DNA from: Strigops habroptila
Lineage: Eukaryota; Chordata; Aves; Psittaciformes; Psittacidae
Assembly: GCF_004027225.2 (NCBI RefSeq)
Contig: NC_044277.2
Location: forward strand, 27,542,995 to 27,606,994
Direction of reading: 5' to 3'
Length of the DNA stretch: 64,000 nucleotides
In this document: positions 1 through 13,188 of the stretch, in pieces
Position numbering within the stretch: the stretch's first letter is position 1
Layout: each line of letters opens with the position of its first letter
The notes under the pieces: model-generated
The model's database searches: none
What the model saw: the letters and a program-made list of their open reading frames with translations, nothing else
What the model was told of the DNA's origin: nothing
Program-made: the position numbers and the translations under genes

Positions 1-3000
1 GGAGCACTATGGTCAAGCCCTCATACCTTATAACCCAATAATTAATACCTTTTCTTGGGGCTGAGGGAAAAATCGGATAAAAGCCTCCAGTTGGTGCCTT
101 ACAAATTTGTTTTTTTGTCTTCTGCATCCAGGGCAACCTGAGCTTGAACCCCATCTCCTAAAATCCTAGAGCTCAGGAGTTGGGGCACCCTCCTGAGTAT
201 TGAGAGACTTGATCCATGTCCTTAAGGAGAAGAGCAGGTCTCCTTCTGTGAAAAATTAGCTCCACTATGTTTTGAGCACAAAGTTGCTTTGCTTTTGGGA
301 CCAGATTGCCCCGAAATCTCTTTCTGCATCTTTATTGGTTTTTTTTAAACTGGCCTTTTTAAAACCTGTAATGGAAACTTCAGAGATCTTATATTGACTA
401 CTAACATATCAGCTTAGAATTATTTTGATTAGTTAAAAGTATTCCTTTTCCTCCAAATTTTGCTTTGTATTTACCAATATTTTGAAATGTTTCCTTGGAT
501 CTTCTGGAAAGTAAAAAAACCAACCATCTCACTATTTTCACAGATTTACAAAGGCTTAAATGTTATCATCTTATCTCAAAGCAAAAATAAGCAGGTTGAA
601 ATTCAGTCTTATTCCTCTCAACTTGTGAAGGACAGCTTACTGTTGAATGCTGCAGTAGTTTTATGATATCCACTCAGAGAAAAATAAATGTTAAAATGTA
701 GCTTAATTCAATTCAATTTTTGGCTGTTCTCAAAGAATACTATCAGTTCAATTTCAGGGAAGAAGAAAATACATGTTATCATAGGAAATTAAAGGCCATT
801 GATATACAGGGTGTTATTTTCTTAGTTTAAGCATTCATGTATGTTTAGTTCATTTGATTGTATTACCTCAGTGCTAGTTAAAAGTATTTGAAAATAAATT
901 AAAGGAGGAATTAACTAGAGTTTAGTAGTAAATTAAGTGATGGTTGCTGCTATTTGCCAAAACTAACTGGAGAGGCAAAAGTATAAGAAAAAGGAACTGA
1001 ATCAAATGCATCTTGAAGTGGATTTTTACTGGCCTGTGGGATGTCTTGTGATCATTAAGATAATGAGTGGGCAGCAAAGAAGAACGTTTGTGTGTCATCA
1101 GTTCACTGGTGGTCAGCATGGTTCAATTTATAGTGAAGGCTAACTTATTTATCCTATATCTCATTCTGAATACAATCTATTATCACTCCAGGGAAAATAT
1201 GGATAGAAAAGATCCCAAAGAACTTCAGAGTGCAGCTTGTGGGTGTGTTTCATATGGGGCTCAGGTATTTTTAAACTTTATTTATGATACCATTCAGTGA
1301 AAGCTAGAAATATCATTGTGAGTGGTGTCATGCATAGAAAGCCATTACACTTCTCTTCTGTAATCCTGGTTCTTGCTCTTACCTGTGTAATTTATGAACA
1401 AAAAGGAAGACTCAGAAGCCTCAGAGTGTCCCTCCAGGTCTTGGAAATAAGGTAGCATGGTTATGTGACTTTTAAAGAGTAAGCAGCAAAGAAGACATAT
1501 TAGCTAATCCACAGAACAGCACAGAGGCTAATGTTTGGTATTTTAAGCCATTCACTGAAGAACTGTGTCAAACAGCATACATTAAAAAAACCCAAAATGA
1601 ACCAGCGGCTTACATATGGCTGTTTTACAGAAGAGTGTAAGTTGTAGATTGCCTTAATTCGTTCCCTCCCTGGAGCATCAGTGAAATAAGACTCTACGAG
1701 TTTCACTGTGTCATATAATGCCTCTGGATGCAGCTGAACACCTTTGCTGTCATGCTAATCATGCCTTCAAATAAACTGCTATTTAATCTGTGCTCTGTGA
1801 AGCTAAAGTGGGTAACTCTCAGAAAATACATCTTTTTCTCTGATTCATGACAAACTGGAGGCAGAGAGATCAAAGGATGGCAGAGGCATGAAGGGTTTAA
1901 ACAGTGCCTGTGATTTGCAAAGGAGTAAATAAGCATAAGGAACCACTTTCCTCTACACCAGATTGCGTTTTTGGAAACAGTATTTTGGCCTACAGTGTCT
2001 GACTTCACTAAGTCTCTTCCCCGTATATGCTGGCAAAAGTGAAATGGATTTGGCTTTGCTGTATGTTTCTCAGTTTCCCACAGAGCAGGAAATTTAGGTA
2101 GCTTGAACAGTGTGTTGCAACCTGGCTTAGTCTGTTCCCTTTCTAGGGCATTTCCTAGAGAAATTACGATTCTGTGACCCTAAGTACTTGTAAATTATGT
2201 AGTAAAATTACTCTTAGACTTGCTGTAGAGCACCACACTGCCACTTGCCTGGAAGCTATCTGTTCTTTCTATGAATATCTACAACAATGGAAACATTCTA
2301 AGGGTTCACATACAAAGCATGTTTTAAAATGAAACTCTTGCTTTTTTTTTTTTTTTTTTTTGGTGGAAATGTGTGCAGTCCTGATAAATCATGGGACAGG
2401 TGTCTGGGAATCAATTCTTCTGAATTATTAGGCATGCACAGACTATGTTGTAACTGTCATTATAATGCATACAATTTCAACAAAATTATAGATAATCATA
2501 GTGAAGTGCTGGGGTTTTTTGTTCTTTTTCGTCAGTAATTGGAATAATTGCCAAAGGTTCCAGTTGTCAACATTGTGTCTGCGTGTTTCATATTATTTAT
2601 GCTGGGGTTCATGAGGTGAAAGTGAAATTCCTTTACAAAAGTGGTGACAACGCTTGCTGAGATAAAAGAAAGAGGTAGCAGTATTGGCACTAAATGGATT
2701 GGATTGGCTGTCAAAATAGTACTACAGAAAAAGAGAGGAAGCCACTTCAGTAAAATTGACTTCTTTTGAAGGTCAGATGGAAAAAAAAGAGTTATACGGT
2801 GTTGATTTTCTAAAGACGAAACTCGTAAAATTTGGGAATGTTAAATCATAGCACTGGAAATCTGAATTTTTAGTAACTGCCTTGGTCTTCTTTACTCGCG
2901 GAGGTTTGTGAATGTACATGAACCTTGCTAGAAAGTGTATTACTAACTTTCTTATGAATTGCAGGATGAGAGACTACATGTGAAAACTGGTAGTCTCAAG

Positions 3001-5979
3001 GGATTACTAAGCAGCACCTTAGTTTTGCAAAACTCTTGCATAAATATGCAAGCATGTCTATACCTATTCAGCCTGATGTCCTTCATGCCAAAATGACTAC
3101 CCAGGATAATGGTGTTGACATCAGAGGTCAGCTCAGCAGAAGCATATATTGGGATCATGGGCTGTTGGTCTGGAGTACAGCAGCCCAGAGGCATTTTATA
3201 CAGCATACATATAATTTTAGAGAATTAAACAGAATAATAATATAATTAGGACTCTTTATTTGACTAATCGATGTGTTTAATCTATTTTTAATTAATTAAG
3301 CTAGTGTAATGTTTTCTGTCAAAGCTGTTATGATTTCTAGCTTCATATTATGCTGAAGAAAATTAGATTACTTTATGGTAATAGACATGTAGACATTTTC
3401 AGAGCATGTGTTATTATAATCTTCCCTAAAAGGCAGTAGCAGCTTTCTGAGAGCCAAAATAAAAGAATCCAGACAAATAATGAGATAATCATTTATTTGT
3501 TATCTCTCTTGTAAAAATCGTTCTCTTCAAGCAGTGCTAGAGGTTTAAAACTGGAAAAATAAAATTATAAAAAAGTACCAATTTTCACAATTATGGAGGC
3601 AGTGACATATAGTATAAACCCAGAACATAAAAATCTGATAAAAATAGGTGCAATCATTTCTTGTATGAAGTAACTGCAACTACTTTCCTCTCAGCTTTAC
3701 TGGCCTAATGAGCCATAAATTTTGCTGCTTCTCCTGATACAGTAAAAATATGAGTATTGCCTTAAAAACTAATTGGAAGCCTTGCTGGATAAAGCCTGAT
3801 ATAATCCTATTTTAAATCTCTCATCCACAGTTAAGATTGAGAAGGATTTAGAGAAAGAAGAATTGTAATAGAGAGGGGTTTTTCATTTAAAGCATGCTAT
3901 TCAATAAGCCTGTATCACTCTGTCTCTTTCTAGTTACATGTTCAAGGCAGTGGCACTTAAGAAGAGTGTTTTATGAATCAGGACCTTGGTTTCTTGATAA
4001 AGCAGACTGTCATACATCAGGAGATGCAAAAATCCAAGCAATGAGCCATTTGTTTACATACAATTTAACTATTATGGGCTGTAACTTCAGCTGATGTAAA
4101 TTGACATACATCTTGATTCCAGTAATTCCAGGTCAACCTACATCTGCTAGTGATTGTCTGGTTCCATTCCCCACTCATAGGTCTGTATACATATGCTAAA
4201 GAACAAAGGTAAGCTTTACTGATTTACTATTTGAATAACACCTGGAGCTCCATAAAATTCAACCTTTCTCAACCTATCATACTGTCCAAGAAGGAAACTA
4301 GCAGCATGATTAATTGTTTATATTTTCAGTGTCAAATGTGCCTCTAACTTTAAAATAGACAGGAAGAACTCATCTCAGTGAATGGGCATATTCTGCTAAT
4401 CTTAATTCTATTCCAGAAAAGACTTATAATGCTTAAGGTATTTATACAGGAGAAACTAATGAAAGACTTCAGCAACTTGTTAACTTCAATAACTTATTTA
4501 AGAAATAATTATTAACTTCAGTAACTTACATTATTGGGAAGCTCAGCAGGACCTCTCGGAAAGATTAGACAGGTATAGCAGAGAAATTGGAAATATGTTT
4601 CAAAGCACGAACCAGCACTCTTGCAGGTGAGACTCCAGACAGACTGTCTCCATCAGGATTTTATTCCAGAGCAGCCTACCCTGAAGCATCTTGTGGCTGC
4701 CTTGAAACACAGAAGGATCATGTGAGGGTGCTTCTCTTCCTAAAAATACATGTCTGTTCTGCTGCCTTTGAGGAAGAGTATGTCAGTTTGTGGCACAGAT
4801 TTATTTCTGTTAGAGCAAAGAAACTATTTCACAGCAACGAAGACACATAGTTTACTTTCTCTACTGGAAGACATCAAAAATGAGAAACATGCACTGGGAG
4901 GTATGATTCACCCAAAACAGAAAGAAAAATATCTTCTGTGCTAGATTTCAGAGATCCTCAGCACACACTCCCACAGTAGGCCACCAGCTCATTAGCCTTT
5001 CCTCTCTCTGCAGGCACAGCTGGATAGCATTTCAGCTGCAAAAAGTAGGCTGTACACATTTGATGCTCTCTTTTTCTTTGTGAGGTTAGACTTACACTGG
5101 AGAATTTCAACTGCGTTTCTTCCTACACACCTCCTTCTTCTGCACTCTTCACAGCTGGAAAAGGATTCTGCTTCACAAATAATTAAAGAGAACGAGAAAC
5201 TACTGTAGACCATAGATTTTAAGTACATAGGTAACTGAAGTCAGCTAGTCTGACTTCTCATCTGCACAAGCCAGACATTTTTATTCACACTGCCTATAGG
5301 TGTTCCTGGGGGCTGGAGGTCAGACTAATAAATGAAATAAGGGCACCCAAAGTCAGAGACTTCTGCTGCTTTTGTTTTCCTTCAGTTCATTAAAAGAAGG
5401 AAAACAATTCTAGAAATGAGCAGCCTGTCTGTCAAGAGTGACAGATGAGACTGATAGGATCTTAAGGAGACTCTGCTGAGGTAGGATCCACCTTGAGAGT
5501 GGGAAGGCAATGTAGGAGCAAGAGGACACTTACCCAGCATGGTGTCAGCCTGTGACTTCTGGCAGTGGGAGGAAGACTCCATTTCAACTTGTAGCTGTTT
5601 AAAGTAAAATATAGCTCCAGTGCCCTAGCAGCGGAGGAGAAATGAGTCCTTTTGGGGAAAGATCCTGGATCAGATATCTCAGCTTTTACAATTAGGACCA
5701 GTGCTACAAAGAGATGAGTACAAGTGGAAAAGAGGGGGCATGAACAAGAGGAGCACATGCATGCATGAAATGGGCTGTTCAGCATGGACAGGAGGGCAGG
5801 GAAAGGAAGGATAATTGCACCCTCTGTTAAGGAGAGCCTTGAATATTGAAAATTCCAGTAAGAAACCAGAGATCAAGGTGAGATGGGACTAATTTTGATG
5901 TGTTTTAGTGGGGGTCTGTAACAGATCATCTGGAGCAGAGAAGGTGGTGATGAGCCTTAAACAGTTATTTCTTGTCCTC
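1..5979. other. Gene-free AT-rich intergenic sequence
   Basis: No open frame here exceeds about 107 codons or resembles a known protein. A 20-base T run occurs at 2342-2361. The stretch from 5460 to 5979 is richer in G and A and could be a degraded 5' extension of the CR1 that follows, but I cannot place it. Confidence 0.6.
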
Positions 5980-6912
5980 ATGGGGTGCTTTTATACATCT
6001 GGAGGGAGGGCACCATGACATTGATCAAATCAGGAAGCTGAAATACTCAGCATGCTCTTTTGTCTCAGTCCTTACAGGCAAAGCCCTCTTTTGGGACCTC
6101 TGCCTTTATCAGTATGGTTGGGAAGGAGAGAAGTAGATGATACCTGGGGAGCAAAAGATTTAGGGGACTATTTAGAGTAGCTAGCTGTCTTCAGATCCAT
6201 GGGACTGGGTGGGCTATGGCTGGGTGTACTGAAGGAGTTGACTGAGATGATGGTAAGACTCATCTAAGAAAATTTATGCTGATCAGAGGAGGTTTCCACT
6301 GACTGGAAAAAAGCCAACACTGCATTCTTCTTTGAGACAAGCAAGGAGCGGTAGATGGAGAATTACAGAATCCTCACTGTAAAGTTGACAAACTCCAGGC
6401 TGGCTGAATGAGAAATCTTCAATGCAGGTAGCAGTCCAGTTTTCTCTGTTGAAATGGGATGTTGAGAAACTGGAGAGAGATAATGGGAAGACTACGAATA
6501 ACCAGAGACATAGAGATGTTGTCCACAAAGAGAGGATGAAGCATTTGTGTTTATTTAGTCTGTCAAAGAGGAGCTAAGGGGCAGTAGGAGAGCAGCCTGC
6601 AACTACTTGAATGGGTATTAGAAAGACAACAGAACCAGGAGTGGCAAGTAACATAAAAGGGGTAGTTACGAGAAATTGCTACTTTGTGGGTTTAGACTGG
6701 ACGCTAAGGAAAAACCATTTCAGCAGAATAGTGCAGCACTGAAACAGATTCACCAGGGAGACTACTAAACCTCTGTTCCTGATTGGCTTGAAGACTCATA
6801 TATGGCCACAGTTGACATGATGTAGTTGTGGGAATAGTCTTTCTCAGAGCAGGGTGATGGACTAGATGACCTACAGAGGTCCTTCCCGCCAAATTTCTAA
6901 GCATCTGTGACC
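5980..6912 (+). mobile_element. Old CR1 LINE copy, 3' portion
   Basis: The element is in plus orientation and ends in a recognisable CR1 3' UTR. Near 6848-6905 it reads as a decayed version of the usual 'gatggactagatgacct...aggtccttcc' CR1 tail. Upstream, the segments near 6230-6420 and 6440-6560 resemble decayed CR1 reverse-transcriptase sequence (a 'TDWK/EKSQ'-like stretch, then 'VEKLERD'). Frames are broken by many stops, so it is inactive and older than the copy at 12174. The left boundary is uncertain. Confidence 0.65.
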
Positions 6913-8526
6913 ACCACAATAAAAAAAAAAAAAAGTTGGTAGAGTAATTTTGCCTGGGCTGGCAGTACAGCTTACACTCATGTTTTCTACAACCTGTTTT
7001 CTAAAACCTACTACCATGTAGGTTTGGTGCCTGACTTCATATATGGGTCCTGATGTATTATTTAATTAGAGACATAATATTCCCACCAAGAACACCCACT
7101 TCCCATAGCATTTAAAACTATCTCACTGTGAAGTCTTTGGAGTCTGCTGGATGAAACAAACAATGTGGTGCTTTGTAATATAATGGAAGATACCAGGTCC
7201 TAAGAAATGTCCATTTACCTAACCAGCCACACTGGAAAGCTTTAGGTGATATTAATTGTAAAATAAATTATCCAGCTATGATCAGTCTGCTTGGTTTGTG
7301 AAGTTCTATACACCTGGAAAACTGGAATTAAATTTGTTTTCAGAGTGAAAAAATATTTTACCTTTTAAGTGTTCGTGTGAAACAACAATTTTACTTCACA
7401 AAAGACCTTATTCAGTTCTGTAACAATAGCTTATTATTTTTGCGGGTCTGAGTTACTGATGTATCTGTAGCCTACAAGAGTAAATTCAGACAGCCCTTCA
7501 AATAGTGGTGTTGACCACAGAGAGAAATATATAAATAACATAAATATCCGCTCTATAGAAGGAGACTCTGCAGTATAACCGGCTCAGTAACAGCAACACA
7601 TTGATTATACTTACCAGAAAAGGAGCAACAGGCTTTTAAAATAACTTGTAAAGTTCCTGGATTCATATGTGCAGTTAAAGTAATAGACTTCAGGGAAATG
7701 AAAGCATTTCACTAATACAGAGATTTTTTTTGTAATTTTGGTACATATCCATACCTTTAAATTAAATATTAGGCACCTGATCATGAATCAAATGACTGCT
7801 TTCACAAGACCAATCATTATGGTTGAATTGTATTCCTAATTTTCTCTTATTGATTTTATACTAATTTTTCTTTAGGAAAAAATAGATATAAGATTATCCA
7901 GCATCAAATGATATAATAATCGGAAAAGAACTTTGGAATAAGTTCAGCATTGTCCTTCAAATGTACCTTTCTCAGAATGGGCATGTTGTCATGCAGCAGT
8001 AAACTGGCTACTACCTCTGCTATATTCTTTGCTTTCTGAGGTGGGTAATAAGAAATGGAATTCAGGTTCTAGAAATGTGTGTGTAGATAGCAATTTGCTG
8101 TTGGTGGAGGACAAACACATATGATTAACCTTGCCAAGGTCAGAACAATTTCTTTGCCTCACTGTTCTGTGACTCATAATTTATGCCCAAAAGATCACTG
8201 ATTTAATAATTTTTCTTTTTTCTTTCTTTTTCCCCCAAAAAATCCCTCAAAGCAAAGTAAAACATCAGTGTTATAGTAGAGGCTTATCTTCAATTACTGT
8301 TTCTTCATGTGAGATCTGTAGAGATAATGTAAAGCGATAGGAGAACCAATGTATCTAAGGATCTGGCTCAAAGCCCAGACTAAAAATGAATTCAACAAAA
8401 ATGTCTCTAAGTGGCATCTGAAGCAATACTATGGATAAAAATAAATTCCTAGAGAAAATGTCTCACTAGTTGTTCAAAATATGTGGCAGTCCAACCAGCA
8501 TACCAAGCAGATTTAGAAGTGTTTTT

Positions 8527-8573
8527 CTGCACTGCACTGTGCTTCATTGCCCTGCACTGCACTTCACAGTGCA
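8527..8573. repeat. Short local direct and inverted repeat
   Basis: The 12-mer CTGCACTGCACT occurs at 8527-8538 and again at 8552-8563. In addition TGCACTGTG (8533-8541) is perfectly inverted as CACAGTGCA (8565-8573). It is small and may be chance expansion of a CTGCA motif. Confidence 0.5.
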
Positions 8574-11500
8574 TTTCCAACGCTAACTGGAAGTGATTTC
8601 CTAACTGGCACGAGATGTGCATACACATCTTTCAGCCTGATGACTGCATTGTAGAACACAGTAGAGTGCAAACTGGCCAAGGCAGCACAATTTCGGCAAC
8701 TGTGTCAGTTCTGCAACGTCTCTGCCAACCCAGTGCTTGGTCTTTCTTTCACGGGAAAGGTGAACTCTCTAGAATTCCCTGTGTGTATACGGAGATGAAA
8801 AGAATTGGTGAAAGTCAATCAGACTTCACTTCCAAAATTTATTAAAGAAAGACCAGTAATTTATTCTTACCCCCACCCACAGCCCCATTATCTTCTCATT
8901 TTTTATCTTGTTCAAGTCATAAATTACAGTAAGGCTAAATAATTTTCATTCTGTACTGTACACCTCACGCAGAGAAATCTGGGGTTGATGAGTCTTAAGA
9001 GAAGATTGTTTTTATGATATATAGTTAACCTGCCCCAGAGAAAATCAAGTACTATGACCAAATAATTCAAAATAAGTAAATTAGTATCTGCACTCCAGTG
9101 TATGCTATAAACACCTCTCTCAGATGTAAATGCATTCCTGTTGAGCCAAACATTTTAATAAGAAAGTTTCATTGTTTTGAAAGAAGTAAAATGCAGTACA
9201 AGCAAAAAGTAGATTTAGATGCAAATGTATGTCTTCTGAAGTGCAAGAGCTGTGATATTAATAATTAGGTAGTAATTGTTCAACAAGACAGCTAAATTTA
9301 AAATTACTAAATAACTTTTTTTTTTAATAACCTCATTTTCATTTTTATCTTCGTCATTATGAAATTCTTCACAATCTTAATCATTATAAGAGACTATTAA
9401 GTACATTGAAAGGATCTGATTACTTTATACTCTGATATGGTCTGTTTTAAAATGCTTCACCATTTGCAGCTTCTTAAAGCAACATGTAAATATTCCTAGA
9501 CCTGTTTCTCGATAGCATGTGGCATTGTCAGAATTATTACTTATTACTCAGTGTCACTATAAACCTTTTACAAAGTCTAACAATTTATCCATGTTTCCCA
9601 TGTGTTTATGGACTTCCCCATCCCCAGATTTTTTATATATCCTTACAGATAGCCTTCTGTGTCAGGGCCTACTCACAGATCTCATCATACATGTACAGGA
9701 TAGCTTGCCCACTCGCCGCAATAACATCTCTATGTAGGCAAAAGGAGAAGCTGAAGCCACAAGCAGCTTTTCTGAAATACCCAGCTCTGGCCACTTTTAG
9801 AAATCAGGTGTTAAATAAACAGGCTGCTGGCCTGCCTCAGCATAGTATTTGCAGATCCATCTTTGCAACAGTCAGGATTCAGCACCATCTTTGTTTTGAA
9901 TCTTTTGCTCCACATGCATACAGCACACCAGCTGATATAACAAATGGAAATGTGCACTTAAAATGGACTGATCAATAATATAAGGAAAATGTTGGCTAAA
10001 ATATCACTGTAGAACTTCATTAAAATCCCAAAATCAACAATGTCAAACTCTGAAGAAAGGAGCTGTGGATGTCTCTCCCGTGATGGAACTTTCCAGATGT
10101 TTCCACTTTCCAGATGTTTTCTTGCATGGATTAATAAAGAAATAATCCAAGTTTGCATCACCTGCCAAGGCAGCTCTTTAAAAATAAAGACCATTCTGTA
10201 TTTTCAAACTGCATTTATTGTGGTTGTAAAGTTGCAGAAATTTATCAGGATCCAAAAAGGAAACCTTCCCTTCCTGCTCTTTGGCATAACTGACATAGTC
10301 TAATTCAGTTTTCTTATTCTTGAAATCACACAAACCCACTGAAACTCATTTATAGTTCTTGGTCTTAGAGAAGTTTTGCCATTTCACAAAAGCTGGAAAA
10401 TTCAAACTTTAAAAATATCACTCCTGGCATGGTTTTCCTTCCTTTTACTGTGGTGTGAATTATGTCTATCACTTATGTTTGATTTTTTTTTCTTTCTTCT
10501 TTCTTTTTTCTTTTAAAGGAAGTGGGAAAGGTCATTTTGTAGCTTTTACATGCTTTCTCAGGTCTGAAAAGCTAGAATACATAATCACACATACATACAG
10601 AGAAAAAGGCAGGAAAAAACATCCTGGATATCATTTGTATAATTTCACTTTACCATTAAGTGCTACAAGGAAAGAAGAAACATCAGTAAAGTACCACAGA
10701 AGTGCAAAAATTAATCTCTTTCATCAAAGTACATTTTGCAGTGAAAGTGACTGCAAGATTTTCCACACCATATTTTTGCATAATCATTCTGGTGATGTTA
10801 CTCTCTAATCAGCACAGTCAGTAGTGGGAGAAGACACAGACTGTCAGGCCCTCTGATTGCGTTCCCAAACTTCTGTATCAGCCCAAATTTACCTGCAGAC
10901 AGTCTTGTTTAGGCAGCATATCACCTAAGCCCAAAGTAAGGTTGGTGGAGGTGTTGGCAACCACAAGGGACCCATGCCAGCCAGAGCAAGGATATTAAAT
11001 CACACACCCTTTCTGGAAAAGAAATCCACCACCATTTGTTTTTCCTTCCAGCACTGTTAGAATGTTTCACATTCTAATAACATTGGAAACAGCATTTCAA
11101 AAGATGATAACATGGTTATAGCATGTGTATAATAATCAAATTTACTTCTCTCGTTGCATAAGGCAGTATAACACCACATTGTTAGTACTGGATAGTGTGG
11201 TTTCACAAAAAGTTCTGCAAAAAATATGCAAGTAAATGGAAATGCCATTTCGCTGATTTCAGAGAATGTTAAAATATTTCTAGGTTTAGTTCAGATATAT
11301 ACACTGAAAGAGAAGATAACAGTGCTGAAAGCAGCAATGCAGTATACCATTTTGCCTGGAACCGTAGCTTTGACTGTATGCAACTTCTCAAGAAACTCGT
11401 TTCACCCTTCTTTGTGGAATTAGTACTTAAAAGTTCCTGGAAAGAGCAGTTGTTTATTTATTCCAATAACAATAAGAAGAAATGCATAGGAAGGGAAGAG

Positions 11501-11579
11501 AGAATGTTTACATTGTCCTTGCTTCCTTGTGTTGCTATTACAAGCTGAAGAGACATGGTTGCTTTCAGTTCCACCGCAT

Positions 11580-11652
11580 CACATGTGCATTTATTGTGCA
11601 AATCAAAACTGAGATATTTATTGTGCAAATCAAAACTGGGAATCAAAACTGA
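11580..11652. repeat. Short tandem duplication
   Basis: The unit TTATTGTGCAAATCAAAACT appears twice in tandem (about 11590-11635). A third partial copy, AATCAAAACTGA, lies at about 11641-11652. It falls in otherwise unique AT-rich DNA. Confidence 0.75.
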
Positions 11653-12173
11653 CATATCTGAAGTTTATAATCTCTGTTCAGGTCCAGATATAAAATAACT
11701 ATACATCCACAGCTCCAGCATCTCTTCAGCCTGTTTCCTGGACACGCAGAGCATGATGGAAATGCTGACACACTGCTTCATACACTCAAGATGTATTACA
11801 GGAGATCCTACAGGAGAGGGATCACAATTAAGTCATCTAGGCCCTTCTCAAACAAGCACGTAAGGTATGGTTGTCCCAAACCAGACATGGTGTGGTGCTT
11901 AGTGAGGCTCACCGGTGCTCATACGACAGCCACAAGGCCAGAGTTTTCCAGGTACCAGCAAGGATGGGGATCAGAACAAGGCAGATATGTTAACCATGGC
12001 TAGTGTTCCTGCAGTTGCACTCATGCTTTCTGAGGGCTGTGCTTGGACATACTTGTCTGGGAACAGGGACAGGAAGCGATCTGGGACTCCTCAGTGCCTG
12101 AATGCTGCCAAAATGTTCATACTAGAGCAATTTTCTTTTCCCCCCACCTCTCTCTTTTTCATATCTACATCTA

Positions 12174-13188
12174 ATCATAGAATAGAATCACAGAATCATT
12201 TAGGTTGGAAAAGACCCTTGATATCATCGAGTCCAACCATAAACCTAACTCTGCCAAGTCCACCGCTAAACCATGTCCCTAAGTGCCATATCTACAACAT
12301 TTTTAAAATACCTCCAGGGATGGAGACTCAATCTTTTCTTTGGGAAGCTTGTTCCAATATTTGATAACCCTTTCAGTGAAGAAATGTTTCCTAATATCCA
12401 ATCTAAACCTCCCCTGGTGCAACCTGAGGCTATTCCTCTTGTCCTATGGCTTGTGACTCGGGAAGAGAGACTGACCCCCACATCTCTCCATCCTCCTTTC
12501 AGGTTGTTGTAGAAAGCAATAAGGTCCCCCCTGAGCCTCCTCTGCTTCAGACTAAACAACCCCAGTTCCCTCAGCTGCTCCTCGTAAGACTTGTCCTCTA
12601 GACCCTTCACCAGCTTCATTGCTCTTCTCTAGACCCGCTCCAGCACCAAGATGTCTTTCTTGTAGTGAGGGGTCCAAAACTGAACACAGAATTTGGAGTG
12701 CAGCCTCACCAGTGTCGAGTACAGGGGCATGATCACTGCCCTGGCCCTGCTGGCCACACTAATATGTGTGGATATATATATCCACAATAATACAAGCCAG
12801 GATGTTGTTGGCCTTCTTGGCCACCTGGGCACAAGCTGGCTCATGTTCAGCAGCTGTCAATCAGCGCCCCCAGGTCCCTTTCCACCAGCAGCTTTCCAGC
12901 AACTCTTCCCCAAGCCTGTAGCATTGTGTGGGGGTGTTGTGGCCCAAGTGCAGGACCCGGCAGTTTGCACTGTTGAGCCTCATGCAGTTGGCTACAGCCC
13001 ATTGATCCAGCCTGTCTAGATCCCTCTGCATAGCCTTCCTACCATCAAACAGATCAACATTCCCACCCAACTTGGTGTTGTCTGCAAACTTACTGAGAGT
13101 GCACTTGATCCCTTCCTCCAGATCATTGATAAAGATATTAATCAGAACTGGCTCTGGTACTGAGTCCTGGGAAACACCACTTGTGACC
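12174..13188 (-). mobile_element. CR1 LINE, 5'-truncated, reverse orientation
   Basis: About 1 kb matches the 3' third of an avian CR1 in reverse. The element's 3' end lies at 12174, with the short ATAGAATCACAGAATCAT-type tail repeat read on the plus strand. The minus strand still encodes pieces of the C-terminal part of CR1 ORF2: [20 protein letters not shown] near 12900-13000, [11 protein letters not shown] ending near 12629, and [13 protein letters not shown] with [17 protein letters not shown] near 12490-12590. Frameshifts separate these, so it is dead. A 20-bp perfect palindrome at 12767-12786 appears to be an insertion into the CR1 sequence. Confidence 0.93.

Larger units (their letters stand above)
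6913..12173. other. Gene-free AT-rich intergenic sequence
   Basis: No recognisable gene is present. The longest open frame (9517-9978, plus, 153 codons) has no known domain, is overlapped by a second frame and looks like chance. Small local repeats occur at 8527-8573 and 11580-11652. Confidence 0.6.

Noticed and set aside
9517..9978. Open frame of 153 codons on plus
   Set aside because: No known domain, Cys/His scattered without pattern, an overlapping frame in another register and no splice or promoter context.
12266..13070. Several open frames on both strands
   Set aside because: The minus ones are pieces of dead CR1 ORF2 and the plus ones are their shadows.
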